Below, one piece after another: positions 24,910-34,083 of a DNA stretch of 48,645 nt. Positions within the stretch are counted from its first letter, which is position 1. Every line of letters begins with the position of its first letter. Both the position numbers and the translations under genes were made by a program. Origin of the DNA: Pirellulaceae bacterium (GTDB lineage Bacteria; Planctomycetota; Planctomycetia; Pirellulales; Pirellulaceae); assembly GCA_024102795.1 (NCBI GenBank), contig JAGFJK010000283.1, forward strand, positions 1-48,645. The letters run 5' to 3'. Under the pieces are notes generated by a model, which saw only the letters and a list, made by a program, of their open reading frames with translations, searched no databases and was not told the DNA's origin.

Positions 24910-26061
24910 ATGGACAACTTCGACCGTAATGATCTGACAAGACTGCTGAACGTCCCAAGTCGCCCTTGCGTGACCATCTATATGCCCACGCATACCGTGG
25001 GGCTGCAGGGGCAGCAGGACCCGATCCGGCTGAAGAACCTGCTGACCGAGGCGGAACAGCAGTTGGGAGGCCACTGGATGCGGCCGGCCGAGGCGCGGGA
25101 AATGCTCGAACCGGTGCGCGCGCTGTTGACGGATTCCATGTTCTGGAACGAGGCCGATCAAGGGTTGGCCGTTTTTCTCGCGCCCGACATGTGTGTGTAC
25201 TATCGGTTGCCGTGCGCGTTTGAGGAGCGTCTGGCGGTCGGGGACCAGTTCCGGATTCGGCCGCTGTTGCCGGCGCTGAATCACGAAGGGGAATACTACG
25301 TCCTGGCTCTCAGCCAGAACAAGGTTGTCTTCTATGCGGGCGACGCGCAGCAGTTGCGAGCGGTGGACGTACCGGAGCTACCCGCGGGAATGCAGACGGC
25401 GCTGAACTACGACGGAGCGGATCGCGGCATGCAGGTCCATTCGGGTTCCTGGGGAGCGACTGGCAAGCAGGGCGCCGTGTTCCATGGCCAGGGCGGCGTC
25501 TCGGACTCGGTCAAGGACGACTTGCGGAGCTTCTTCCGGCTGGTCAGTTCGGCCGTCAGCAAGCGACTCGGCACTGGCCGGCAGCCGCTGATCCTGGCCT
25601 GCGTGGATTATCTCGCGCCGCTGTACCGCGAAGTGAATTCGTACCCGGCCCTGCTGCCGCAGATCGTCGAGGGGAATCCGGATTACCTGGACGCCAATCA
25701 GTTGTTCCAGCGCGTCCGGCCGCTAGCCGCGCAGCACTTTGACCGGCAACGCCAGCAGTCGCTGGAGACCTTCCGGCAACGCAACGGCGGCAAGACCGCT
25801 TCGTCGCGGGTCGAGGAGATCGTGGCGGCCGCTCAGCAAGGCCGAGTCGACACCCTGCTGGTCGATCAGACGGCGGACGTCTGGGGCCAGTTCCAGGCCG
25901 CCGAGGGAACCGTGACCGTGCACGCCGCGGCGGAACCCGACGACGTGGAACTGCTGGATGTCAGCGTGCTGGAAACGCTGAGGCATCGCGGCACGGTCTA
26001 TCCGGTACCCGCGGACCAGTCGCCCGCGCAGGGTCCCGTGGCCGCGCTGTTCCGGTACTAG
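24910..26061 (+). CDS. baeRF-family protein (release-factor-like, 383 aa)
   Basis: The N-terminus LTRLLNVPSRPCVTIYMPTH followed by GQQDPIRLKNLLTEAE is the pattern of bacterial proteins related to archaeo-eukaryotic release factor eRF1 (baeRF families 3/7). The middle part (YYVLALSQNKVVFYAGDA, then RPLILACVDYLAPLYREV in related form) fits the RNase-H-like central domain. A C-terminal L7Ae-like domain is suggested by VEEIVAAAQQGRVDTLLVDQ and ADVWG. The proteins are thought to act on stalled ribosomes or in stress, but this is not established for this family member. The ATG has AGGAG 7 nt upstream. A sigma-54-like promoter precedes it and an array of palindromic repeats follows the stop codon. 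Confidence 0.8.
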   Translation: MDNFDRNDLTRLLNVPSRPCVTIYMPTHTVGLQGQQDPIRLKNLLTEAEQQLGGHWMRPAEAREMLEPVRALLTDSMFWNEADQGLAVFLAPDMCVYYRLPCAFEERLAVGDQFRIRPLLPALNHEGEYYVLALSQNKVVFYAGDAQQLRAVDVPELPAGMQTALNYDGADRGMQVHSGSWGATGKQGAVFHGQGGVSDSVKDDLRSFFRLVSSAVSKRLGTGRQPLILACVDYLAPLYREVNSYPALLPQIVEGNPDYLDANQLFQRVRPLAAQHFDRQRQQSLETFRQRNGGKTASSRVEEIVAAAQQGRVDTLLVDQTADVWGQFQAAEGTVTVHAAAEPDDVELLDVSVLETLRHRGTVYPVPADQSPAQGPVAALFRY

Positions 26062-26074
26062 GCGACTCATGGTC

Positions 26075-26216
26075 GAGCGATTGTCCTCAATCGCTCGGTT
26101 GGTGGAGCGATCGTCCCCAATCGCTCATTTGGTGGAACGATTGTCCCCAATCGCTCCGATGGTGGAGCGATTGTCCCCAATCGCTCAGTTGCTGGACCGA
26201 TCGTCCCCAATCGCTC
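26075..26216 (+). repeat. Palindromic repeat family B array: five copies, 30-bp period
   Basis: Units start at 26075, 26105, 26135, 26165 and 26195, each of the form GAGCGATTGTCCCCAATCGC followed by TC and an eight-base linker that usually ends GGTG. Each can form a 9-bp hairpin; some arms carry one changed base. The array begins 14 bp after the baeRF stop. The period is a multiple of three, so a reading frame runs through it by chance. There are no unique spacers, so it is not CRISPR. Confidence 0.92.
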
Positions 26217-26432
26217 GCTCTTCCGGCGTGGCCCGATTGGTCCACGACGGAGTGTCTCGCTGGCGGCGACGAGCCTCCGGCCGGTCAGCTACGGCAGGTC
26301 GGAGGCCCCTTTTCCGCAATCACTTGGGCCGCGAGCTGAAACGAAGTAGAATTCAGCTCGACAAGCCAGCGGCAAAGTCCGGCGACGCGGCGCGAGCCGG
26401 GCAGTTCCATCTTCAGGCGGGGAGACTCAGCG
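26217..26432. other. Leader region of the aldehyde dehydrogenase operon
   Basis: With the repeat array it forms a 371-bp gap. GCCTCCGGCC and GGTCGGAGGC near 26272-26306 form a small inverted repeat. I see no clear promoter. Confidence 0.4.
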
Positions 26433-27908
26433 ATGGCAACGATCACGCATCCGGTTCGCAGACCGCAGGTACGCCAGACCGACTGCTTTATTGGAGGCCA
26501 GTGGCAGCCGGCTCAGAGTGGCCAGACGTTCGCCACGCTGGATCCGGCGACCGAGGAGGTGATTGCCGAGGTGGCCGAAGGCGACGCGGCCGACGTGGAG
26601 TTGGCGGTGCGGGCCGCGCGGGAGGCGCTGGAGCGGAGTGACTGGAGTCGCCTGGACGCGCGCGATCGCGGGCGGCTGATGTACCGGCTGGCCGACCTGA
26701 TTGAAGAGGAGATCGACGAGCTGGCGGCGCTGGAATCGTGGGACAACGGCAAGCCGATCCGGGACGCCCGGCACGTCGATCTGCCACTGGTCGTCGATTG
26801 CCTGCGTTACTATGCCGGTTATGCCGACAAGATTCACGGCCAGACGATCCCCGTGCGGGGCAATTATTTCAGCTACACGCGGCGCGAACCGGTCGGGGTC
26901 GTGGGGCAGATCATCCCCTGGAATTTCCCGATGCTGATGGTCGCCTGGAAATGGGGTCCAGCGCTGGCGGCCGGGTGCACGATCGTGATGAAGCCGGCGG
27001 AGCAAACGCCGTTGACCTGCTTGCGGATGGCTCGGCTGGCGCAGAAGGCCGGCATTCCCGACGGGGTTATCAACGTCGTGCCGGGATACGGCCCCACGGC
27101 GGGAGCGGCGGTGGTCCGGCATCCGGGCATCGACAAGGTGGCGTTCACGGGCGAGCACACGACGGCCCAGATCATCATGCGGGAAGCGGCCACATCGCTC
27201 AAACGGCTGACGTTCGAGCTGGGAGGCAAGAGTCCCAACATTGTGTTCGCCGACGCGGACCTGGACCAGGCGGTGCGTGGAGCCCACTTCGGTCTGTACT
27301 TCAACCAGGGCCAGTGCTGCTGCGCCGGCAGCCGGGTGTTTGTCGAGGAGGCGATTCACGATGAATTTGTCGAGCGGATCGCCGCCGAGAATCAGCGCCG
27401 CCGGCTGGGCGACCCGCTGAGTGCCGAGACCGAGCAGGGGCCGCAGGTCGATCGGGCTCAATTCGACAAGATCATGAAGTACATCGACCTGGGCAAACAG
27501 GAGGGGGCGGTCTGCGTGAGCGGCGGGAAGCGGTTCGGCGACCGCGGCTATTTCGTCGAGCCGACGCTGTTCGACGGCGTGACGGACGAGATGCGGATCG
27601 CTCAGGACGAAATCTTCGGACCCGTCATGTCGGTGCTGACGTTCCGCGACCTGGACGAGCTGGTGCCGCGGGCCAACAAAACCATTTACGGCCTGGCCGC
27701 CGCCGTCTGGACCCGCGACATCGGGAAGGCTCACCGCCTGGCTCGCGAGATCAAGGCCGGCACGGTGTGGGTGAACTGTTACGACGTGTTTGACGCGGCC
27801 GCTCCGTTCGGCGGCTTCAAAATGTCGGGCATGGGCCGCGAGTTGGGCGAGGAGGGCCTGCGCCCGTACCTGGAAACCAAGACGGTCACGGTGGCGCTGG
27901 ACGCATGA
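26433..27908 (+). CDS. NAD(P)+-dependent aldehyde dehydrogenase
   Basis: The enzyme oxidises an aldehyde to the acid with NAD(P)+. The 491-residue length and layout fit the class 1/2 ALDH superfamily. Seen motifs are [20 protein letters not shown] (cofactor side), FTGEHTTAQ, the general-base glutamate in FELGGKSPN, the catalytic cysteine region [11 protein letters not shown], and the later [12 protein letters not shown] and [14 protein letters not shown]. Three adjacent cysteines stand at the active site; the middle one is the usual nucleophile position. Its stop codon overlaps the ATG of the molybdoenzyme gene in an ATGA, so the two are translationally coupled. The substrate is unknown; the partner makes a short aldehyde plausible. 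Confidence 0.95.
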   Translation: MATITHPVRRPQVRQTDCFIGGQWQPAQSGQTFATLDPATEEVIAEVAEGDAADVELAVRAAREALERSDWSRLDARDRGRLMYRLADLIEEEIDELAALESWDNGKPIRDARHVDLPLVVDCLRYYAGYADKIHGQTIPVRGNYFSYTRREPVGVVGQIIPWNFPMLMVAWKWGPALAAGCTIVMKPAEQTPLTCLRMARLAQKAGIPDGVINVVPGYGPTAGAAVVRHPGIDKVAFTGEHTTAQIIMREAATSLKRLTFELGGKSPNIVFADADLDQAVRGAHFGLYFNQGQCCCAGSRVFVEEAIHDEFVERIAAENQRRRLGDPLSAETEQGPQVDRAQFDKIMKYIDLGKQEGAVCVSGGKRFGDRGYFVEPTLFDGVTDEMRIAQDEIFGPVMSVLTFRDLDELVPRANKTIYGLAAAVWTRDIGKAHRLAREIKAGTVWVNCYDVFDAAAPFGGFKMSGMGRELGEEGLRPYLETKTVTVALDA

Positions 27909-30100
27909 AACGACCTTCCAGCGGCGGCGGCTGGCGGGCGATTCTGTACACGCTCCGCAAGGCCCGGCAGTCCGGCGGGCTGCTGAAAATGTGGCGCGCC
28001 ATGCGCACGCGCAACGCATGCAAGACCTGCGCCGTCGGCATGGGCGGGCAACACGGCGGAATGGTCAACGAGGCGGGGCGGTTTCCCGAAGTCTGCAAGA
28101 AGTCGCTGCAGGCCATGGCCGCCGATATGCAGGGGGCGATCCGGCCGGAATTCTGGTCCACCTACGCGCTGGCCGCACTGCGGATGTGGACACCGCGGCA
28201 GTTGGAAACCAGCGGGCGCCTGGTCCAGCCTTTGCTGTACGAACGTGGCCAGGCGAACTACCGGCCGATCGACTGGACGGAGGCGATGGAGCGGCTTGCG
28301 CGGGGTCTGCGCGGCGTGCCGGCGGACGAGACGTTCTGGTACTTCAGCGGCCGCAGCTCGAACGAGGCCGGGTTCCTGCTGCAACTGGTCGCTCGCCTGT
28401 ACGGCACCAACAACGTCAACAACTGCAGCTACTATTGCCATCAGGCCAGCGGCGTGGGCCTGACCAGCTCGATCGGCTCCGGGACGGCGACCGTCGTGCT
28501 GGACGATCTGGAACAAGCGGACATGGTGTTCCTGATCGGTGGCAACCCGGCCAGCAATCATCCCCGGTTGATGACCAACCTGATGCACATTCGCCGTCGA
28601 GGCGGCGAGGTGGTGGTGATCAATCCGGTCGTGGAAACCGGGCTGGTGAACTTTCGCATCCCCAGCGACGTGCGGAGCCTGCTGTTTGGTTCGCCGATCG
28701 CTTCGCTGTACGTCCAGCCGCACATCGGCGGCGACCTGGCCTTGCTGACCGGGATTGCCAAGCGGATCGACGAACTGGGAGCGCAGGACCACGAATTCCT
28801 CCGACAGCACTGCGCCGGGCATGAGCAGTGGCTGGAGTACCTGCGGCGGCAGGAGTGGGCGGAGATCCACCGGCGGAGTGGCGTGGAACCGGCGCAAATC
28901 AACGAGCTGGCCGAGAAATACGCCGCGGCGCGGAACGTGATCTTCGCCTGGACGATGGGGATCACGCACCATGCGCATGGCGTGCACAACGTGCAGGCGA
29001 TCGCCAACCTGGCCCTGATGCGGGGAATGGTCGGCAGGCCGCATGCGGGTCTGCTGCCGATTCGCGGCCACTCGAACATCCAGGGCATCGGTTCGGTCGG
29101 CGTGACGCCGCGGCTGAAGGAAGTGATCTTTCAGCGGCTCCAGGAGCAGTTCTCGATCGAGCTGCCCACGACACCGGGGCGCGACACGTTGGAGTGCATT
29201 GAGGGAGCGGACCGGGGCGAGTTGAAAGTGGGTTTCTGTCTGGGAGGGAACCTGTACGGGTCGAATCCCGACGCGGCGTTCGCCGAGCAGGCCCTAGACA
29301 AACTCGACCTGCTGGTGCATCTCAGCACCACGCTCAACACGGGCCACGTGCACGGCCTGGCCAGGCAGACGATCATCCTGCCGGTACTGGCGCGGGACGA
29401 AGAGCCGCAGCCGACGACCCAGGAGTCGATGTTCAACTACGTGCGGCTCAGCGACGGTGGACCGCGCCGGCTGGACGGGCCGCGGAGCGAAGTGGAGGTG
29501 ATCGCCGAGCTCGCTCAACGGTTGCTCGGCGACAGCGGGCCGATCGACTGGCAGTCGATGCGCGATACGGGGCGGATTCGCCAGGCGATTGCCCAGGTGG
29601 TGCCGGGCTTCGAGCAGTTGGCGACGATCGACCAGACTCGCCAGGAGTTTCAGATCGGCGGCCGGACGTTCCATCGCCCGCAATTCGGCACCGCCGACGG
29701 GCGAGCGGTGTTGCACTGCCCGCCCCTGCCCGACTTGCAAGGCGCGGGCGGACAACTGCGGCTGATGACGGTCCGCAGCGAAGGGCAGTTCAATACGGTC
29801 GTCTACGAAGACGACGATCTGTATCGCGGCCAGGAGCGGCGCGACGTGATCCTGCTGCACCCGCGGGATGTCGAGCGGCTGGGACTGCGCGCCGAGCAGC
29901 TTGTGACCGTGCGGAGCGAAACCGGCTCGCTGCCGAGGATTCTGGTGCGGCCGTTCGAGAGTATCAAGCCGGGCAATGCGCTGATGTACTATCCGGAGGC
30001 CAACGTGTTGGTCCCGCGCCACGCGGACCCGCTGTCCAGGACGCCGGCCTTCAAGAGCGTGGTGGTCACCTTGGAAGCGGCTAACCCCGCCGCGGTCTGA
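27905..30100 (+). CDS. Molybdopterin oxidoreductase, FdhF/YdeP-like formate dehydrogenase family (Cys type)
   Basis: The 731-residue protein belongs to the large molybdopterin oxidoreductase family. Where selenoenzymes have Sec-His, it has C178-H179 ([11 protein letters not shown]), the pair used in formate oxidation. Other signatures are [25 protein letters not shown] and the C-terminal molybdopterin-binding barrel ([14 protein letters not shown]). The N-terminal iron-sulfur region has only three clear Cys (C39, C42, C64) instead of four, as in YdeP proteins, so cluster binding is uncertain. No Tat signal is present, so it is cytoplasmic. Start overlaps the ALDH stop by 4 bp. No electron-acceptor subunit or fdhD gene follows. 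It could oxidise formate, or act on another small substrate. Confidence 0.88.
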   Translation: MKRPSSGGGWRAILYTLRKARQSGGLLKMWRAMRTRNACKTCAVGMGGQHGGMVNEAGRFPEVCKKSLQAMAADMQGAIRPEFWSTYALAALRMWTPRQLETSGRLVQPLLYERGQANYRPIDWTEAMERLARGLRGVPADETFWYFSGRSSNEAGFLLQLVARLYGTNNVNNCSYYCHQASGVGLTSSIGSGTATVVLDDLEQADMVFLIGGNPASNHPRLMTNLMHIRRRGGEVVVINPVVETGLVNFRIPSDVRSLLFGSPIASLYVQPHIGGDLALLTGIAKRIDELGAQDHEFLRQHCAGHEQWLEYLRRQEWAEIHRRSGVEPAQINELAEKYAAARNVIFAWTMGITHHAHGVHNVQAIANLALMRGMVGRPHAGLLPIRGHSNIQGIGSVGVTPRLKEVIFQRLQEQFSIELPTTPGRDTLECIEGADRGELKVGFCLGGNLYGSNPDAAFAEQALDKLDLLVHLSTTLNTGHVHGLARQTIILPVLARDEEPQPTTQESMFNYVRLSDGGPRRLDGPRSEVEVIAELAQRLLGDSGPIDWQSMRDTGRIRQAIAQVVPGFEQLATIDQTRQEFQIGGRTFHRPQFGTADGRAVLHCPPLPDLQGAGGQLRLMTVRSEGQFNTVVYEDDDLYRGQERRDVILLHPRDVERLGLRAEQLVTVRSETGSLPRILVRPFESIKPGNALMYYPEANVLVPRHADPLSRTPAFKSVVVTLEAANPAAV

Positions 30101-30462
30101 ACGGAAGGAGCCCGGGCCCGGTAGGGTGGGTCTTCAACGCAGGCGCCGAGAGACTCCGCCAGGTTAGCACGACGCGTCAGCGAGTGAGCGCCGCGAACCA
30201 GGCCGCCGTGATGAAGCAAGAAGGGTTCTGATGTTTGCGCCGGCGACCGTGGCTTCCCCCGCTGACGCGTCGGGCTACATGGGAAAGCGCTGTATGGAGC
30301 TATTCAAGCGGGTGGCGAGAGGCACCGCCGGGCCGCCGCCGGGCCATTCTTGACGCTGGTTTCCCGCAGACGTAGATTCTGATCTTGGCGAGACGGAGCT
30401 CGAATCGCACTCGGAGCGCGGTTCGAGAAGCGCTGGCACGCACTCTCAAGGGGACAGAGAAG
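30101..30462. other. 362-bp intergenic region with an inverted repeat
   Basis: It lies between the molybdoenzyme and haloperoxidase genes. It contains perfect 13-bp inverted arms CGACGCGTCAGCG (30170-30182) and CGCTGACGCGTCG (30260-30272). No gene is seen. Confidence 0.5.
30170..30272. repeat. Inverted repeat family E (CGACGCGTCAGCG arms)
   Basis: Perfect 13-bp arms, extendable to about 20 bp with mismatches, are separated by 77 bp. The sequence around the right arm (CGCTGACGCGTCGGGCTAC) is of a type I associate with planctomycete multi-copy repeats. It could form a large stem after the molybdoenzyme gene. Confidence 0.7.
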
Positions 30463-31950
30463 ATGACGACTTACTTGCGCGCGTGGATGCAGACCGGAGT
30501 CTGGTTGCTGATCCTGCCGGTCACGGGGTGGGCCGCGCCACCCCAGGACGTGATTCTCGAGTGGAACGCGGTCGCTCTGGAAGCGAACGTGCTCGACCAC
30601 ACCGGGCCCGATCTGCCGGGCGATTTGTTATCAGACACGCAAGGACCGCCGGCGTCCGCTCGCGTGCTGGCGATCGTGCATGCGGCCATGTACGACGCCT
30701 ACAACTCGATCGACTATCGCAGCTCGCCCTATTTGCTGATGGTGCCGAACGCTCGGGGCGCCTCTCCCGACGCGGCGGTGGCCAAGGCAGCGCACGACAC
30801 GCTGCTGGCGCTGATTCCCGCCGGAGCGGACATGTACGACCTGGCGCTGCGGCGAACACTGCGCCGAGTCCCCAGCGGGGTCCGTCTTCAACGCGGACTC
30901 TGGGTTGGCACCAAGGTGGCCGAGCGGATCCTCCAACTGCGGGCCGGTGACGCGGACTTTCTGGGTGGCACTTACACGCCGTCGGGACTGCCCGGCGAGC
31001 ATGACGTGGATCCCAAGAACCCGACGCAGTCGTTCATCAGCCCCGAAGTGGGCGGCATGCCGCCGTTTGCCGTGCCCGACATCACCGTCTTTCGGGCTCC
31101 GCAGCCCCCCAGCCTGGACAGCGACGAGTACACGTTCGCATTCCACGAAGTGATGACGCTGGGCGAGTTTCGCGGCGGCGACACAGGGCTCGCCGCGCCG
31201 ACCGACGACGAATCCTACGTGGTCGCAAACTACTGGAGCTATAACGGCAGCCCGCTGATCGGCACACCGCCGCGGCTGTACAACCAGATCGCCCGCGTGA
31301 TCGCCATCCAGCGGCGGAACAAGGTTCACGAGAACGCGCGGATGTTCGCCTTGCTGAACCTGGCCATGGGCGACGCGGGCATCAGCGCCTGGGACACGAA
31401 GTACACGTATGACTACTGGCGACCCGTCCTGGGGATTCGCCGCGCCGACGAAGACGGCAATGACTTGACGCTGGCGGACCCGACCTGGTGTCCGCTGGGC
31501 GCGTCGCGCAGCAATCCGTTTCCGGGCGAAGGGAATTTCTCGCCCGCATTTCCGGCCTATACGTCGGGGCACGCCACGTTTGGCGCGGCCGTCTTCAAGT
31601 CGCTGGCCAACTTCTACCAGACCGACAACATCCAGTTCACGTTTGTCTCGGACGAATGGAACGGCCAGACCGTGGACCAGTTTGGCCGCCTGCGGCCGCT
31701 GGTTTCGAGGACGTACAACAGTCTGAGCGAAGCGGCGGCCGAGAACGCCGCCAGTCGCGTATTCAATGGGGTTCACTGGCGGTTCGACGGCGTCGAGGGG
31801 ATGCGGGCCGGCAACGCGATCGCGGACTACGTGTACGACAACCTGCTGCGGCCTCGCACGGGCCCCCGCCGGACGTCGATCCCGGACGCGGACTACGAGA
31901 CTCAGATTGATGCCATTCTGACAGCCGCGGCGAATCAGGTCCCTGAGTAG
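30463..31950 (+). CDS. Secreted vanadium-dependent haloperoxidase / PAP2-superfamily protein
   Basis: The 495-residue protein starts with a Sec-type signal (MTTYLRAWMQTGVWLLILPV, cleavage near WAA-PP). The helical core carries the vanadate/phosphate-binding signatures: KYTYDYWRPVLGIR, the PAYTSGHATFGAAVF block with SGH, and GVHWRFDGVEG near the end. These match vanadium chloroperoxidase-type enzymes, which use peroxide to oxidise halides. An acid phosphatase activity in the same fold cannot be excluded. The ATG at 30463 is chosen because it begins the signal peptide. A stable hairpin and a Tat-exported protein gene follow on the same strand. Confidence 0.9.
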   Translation: MTTYLRAWMQTGVWLLILPVTGWAAPPQDVILEWNAVALEANVLDHTGPDLPGDLLSDTQGPPASARVLAIVHAAMYDAYNSIDYRSSPYLLMVPNARGASPDAAVAKAAHDTLLALIPAGADMYDLALRRTLRRVPSGVRLQRGLWVGTKVAERILQLRAGDADFLGGTYTPSGLPGEHDVDPKNPTQSFISPEVGGMPPFAVPDITVFRAPQPPSLDSDEYTFAFHEVMTLGEFRGGDTGLAAPTDDESYVVANYWSYNGSPLIGTPPRLYNQIARVIAIQRRNKVHENARMFALLNLAMGDAGISAWDTKYTYDYWRPVLGIRRADEDGNDLTLADPTWCPLGASRSNPFPGEGNFSPAFPAYTSGHATFGAAVFKSLANFYQTDNIQFTFVSDEWNGQTVDQFGRLRPLVSRTYNSLSEAAAENAASRVFNGVHWRFDGVEGMRAGNAIADYVYDNLLRPRTGPRRTSIPDADYETQIDAILTAAANQVPE

Positions 31951-32000
31951 CTGAGGCCGCTGGGAAAAATCGCCCTCGGTTGCCAATTGCTTGGACAATG

Positions 32001-32043
32001 CTCGTTCCCCCACGCTATGCTGAAGGCCGCGTGGGGGAACGAG
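32001..32043 (+). terminator. Perfect 15-bp hairpin after the haloperoxidase gene
   Basis: CTCGTTCCCCCACGC (32001-32015) pairs exactly with GCGTGGGGGAACGAG (32029-32043) over a 13-nt loop. It lies 50 bp after the haloperoxidase stop and 28 bp before the next start. There is no T-run, so it may be a terminator, an mRNA-stabilising hairpin, or a mobile repeat. Confidence 0.6.
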
Positions 32044-32071
32044 CGATCGGCCTTTGGACGGGAGCGAAGTC

Positions 32072-33625
32072 ATGCAAGGTTCCAGTCGACGGGAATTCCT
32101 GGCGGACGTTGGGCGTGGCATGCTGGTGGCCAGTCTGGGAGCGGCGGCGGCCATCGAATTGGGACTCGCTCCGGCATTGGGTGACGAGTCGCCGACACGA
32201 TTAACGTTCGGTGAACTCGAACCGTTGGTCTCGCTGCTGCAGGAGACGCCGCCCGACAAGCTGTTGCCGATCGTGGTCCAGAAGCTGGCGGCCGGCACCG
32301 ATCTGAAGACGCTGGTCACCGGCGCGGCTCTGGCCAACGTGCGGGCCTTTGGCGGGCAGGACTACACCGGGTACCACACGTTCATGGCGCTGGTGCCGGC
32401 CTACCAGATGACCCGCGAATTGCCGACGCAGCGGCAGGCCTTGCCGGTGCTGAAGGTGCTGTACCGCAACAGCAGCCGCATCCACGAGCAGTCGGCCCAC
32501 GACCACGACGTGCTGGTGCCCGTGGAAGCAACCGAAACCGTGCCGGCCGAGCGGAGCGGCGAGCTGCTGCGCGAGGCGGTGCGGGCCACGGACTGGCAGC
32601 AGGCCGAGGGCCGCTTCGCCACCGTCGCCGCCAGGTCACACGACGAGGCGTTCAACGCCCTGCAAACGGCCGTGCAGGACGAAGTGGACGTGCACCGGGT
32701 GGTTCTGTCCTGGCGAGCGTGGGAGATGCTGCGGTTATCCGACGAAGCATTCGCCCACGCGCTATTGCGGCAATCGGTCCGCTACTGCTTGCATACCGAA
32801 CAGGCGATCCGCGACCGCAAGGGAAAGACGTCGGAGGTCCGCGACGTGTTGCCGCGGCTGCTTGATCAGTATCGATTAGAGAATGGGCCGCTGGGTGAAC
32901 GTCGAGCGGATGACGAGGAAGTGGAACGACTGGCGCGGACCGTCTTTTCCGCTTCGCGCGCCGACGCGGCCGAGGCGGTCGCGGCGGCATTGGCCGAACG
33001 GATGCATCCCGAAGATGTCGCCGAAGCGATGTCGCTGGCCGCCAACCTGCTGGTCCTGCACGACCCTGGCCGGTTGCCGAAATACAGCTCGCCGCAGAAG
33101 CCGCCGGGCTGCGTCCACGGCGACTCGGTCGGTGTCCACGCCTCGGACGCCGCGAACGCCTGGCGGAACATCCAGCGCGTGAGCAATCCGCGAAATCAGG
33201 TCGCGAGCCTGATCGTGGGAGCGTTCCATACGGCCGGGCAAATGAACTGGGTCCGCGAGGAACCGTTCCCGTACGCCGCCGGCCTGGAGGATGTGCGGGC
33301 CGATGGCGGCGAGCAGTTGCTGGGGCTGGCCGAGGAGGCGATCCGGGCCAACGACCAGGCGCGGGCCTGCGCCGTGGTTGATACTTACGGACAACGCCAG
33401 TTGCCGACCCGCCCACTGCTGGACCTGCTGCTGAAGTACGCGGTCAGCGAGGACGGCGCGTTGCACGCCGAGAAATACTACCGCACGGTCAGCGAGGAGT
33501 TCGCGCGCACTCGACCCGCTTTCCGCTGGCGGCAACTGGTCGCACTGGCCCGCGTCACGGCCAGCGAATACGGCTTTCCAGCTCCCGGCTACCAGCAGGC
33601 CTGCGAACTGCTCGGCGTGTCGTAG
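32072..33625 (+). CDS. Tat-exported protein of unknown function with conserved-looking histidines
   Basis: The first residues SRREFLADVGRGMLVASLGA are a twin-arginine signal (cleavage near LGD-ES), so the protein is exported folded, typical of cofactor-containing proteins. The 517-residue chain is mostly helical. Histidine-containing blocks stand out: GYHTFMALVPAY, HEQSAHDHDVL, a CVHGDSVGVHASDAANAWR segment and GAFHTAGQMNW, which together could bind a metal. I do not recognise a named family. A weak resemblance to questin-oxidase-like proteins was considered and not accepted. The ATG at 32072 is preferred to a TTG six codons upstream. It follows the haloperoxidase gene on the same strand, and the two may serve the same extracellular chemistry. 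Confidence 0.75.
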   Translation: MQGSSRREFLADVGRGMLVASLGAAAAIELGLAPALGDESPTRLTFGELEPLVSLLQETPPDKLLPIVVQKLAAGTDLKTLVTGAALANVRAFGGQDYTGYHTFMALVPAYQMTRELPTQRQALPVLKVLYRNSSRIHEQSAHDHDVLVPVEATETVPAERSGELLREAVRATDWQQAEGRFATVAARSHDEAFNALQTAVQDEVDVHRVVLSWRAWEMLRLSDEAFAHALLRQSVRYCLHTEQAIRDRKGKTSEVRDVLPRLLDQYRLENGPLGERRADDEEVERLARTVFSASRADAAEAVAAALAERMHPEDVAEAMSLAANLLVLHDPGRLPKYSSPQKPPGCVHGDSVGVHASDAANAWRNIQRVSNPRNQVASLIVGAFHTAGQMNWVREEPFPYAAGLEDVRADGGEQLLGLAEEAIRANDQARACAVVDTYGQRQLPTRPLLDLLLKYAVSEDGALHAEKYYRTVSEEFARTRPAFRWRQLVALARVTASEYGFPAPGYQQACELLGVS

Positions 33626-33700
33626 AACGGCTTGCCGTTGCACGGGCAGGGCTGCCGGTTTGGTTTGGGCACATGCACGATGTGCCGCTGGCGGCTACCG

Positions 33701-34006
33701 TCACGTGAAGCAACTACCGGGGTTCGTGCTGGCCCCGTACGAGGCGGCGGACCGGACCCGCATGCGGCGCAATTCCTTGTCGGTGTATTGCGGCGCCCCC
33801 GTCGCGGAGTTTCCCGATGCCTGCTGGTAGGACGCTGGTTGAGCGGTCGCGAGCGAACCGGCGGCCCCTTGGTCCGCTCCGCCGCGCGCCGCCGAGGCCA
33901 ATGGGACGGGAGGTTGCGCGGGGCTGAGCAGCGGGCGCTTCGCGGCGCATCCGGTCAGCATCAGCATTCCCGCCAGTACGGGAAGCGTAAGCAACAGTCG
34001 TCGCAT
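33701..34006 (-). CDS. Small lipoprotein (101 aa)
   Basis: The N-terminus MRRLLLTLPVLAGMLMLTGC is a signal peptide ending in a lipobox, with the lipidated cysteine at residue 20. The mature part of about 80 residues is Ala-, Gln- and Ser-rich and low in complexity, with a final YTDKELRRMRVRSAASYG segment. It should be anchored in a membrane facing outward. No domain is recognised. It lies 77 bp after the HlyIII-family gene on the same strand. Confidence 0.75.
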   Translation of the reverse strand: MRRLLLTLPVLAGMLMLTGCAAKRPLLSPAQPPVPLASAARGGADQGAAGSLATAQPASYQQASGNSATGAPQYTDKELRRMRVRSAASYGASTNPGSCFT

Positions 34007-34083
34007 GATCGCGGTGTACCTCCTGTACAGCGGCCTCTTCCTTGCCGTCCAGCCTGTTGAATTCAGCGGCCGGACAACTCAAC

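Noticed and set aside
26075-26216. Regularly spaced repeats that could be a CRISPR array
   Set aside because: The intervals between palindromes are short, similar to each other and part of the repeat unit; there are no unique spacers or cas genes.
26069-26641. 190-codon plus-strand frame through the tandem repeat
   Set aside because: It is open only because the 30-bp period keeps the frame; it runs into the aldehyde dehydrogenase gene in another frame and has no family features.
28418-28480. Possible selenocysteine site in the formate-dehydrogenase-like gene
   Set aside because: The codon at the Sec position is TGC (Cys178), so no UGA recoding is needed.
32072-33625. Assignment of the Tat-exported protein as a questin-oxidase-like enzyme
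   Set aside because: Only a few His-containing words are similar and the order of blocks does not fit well enough.
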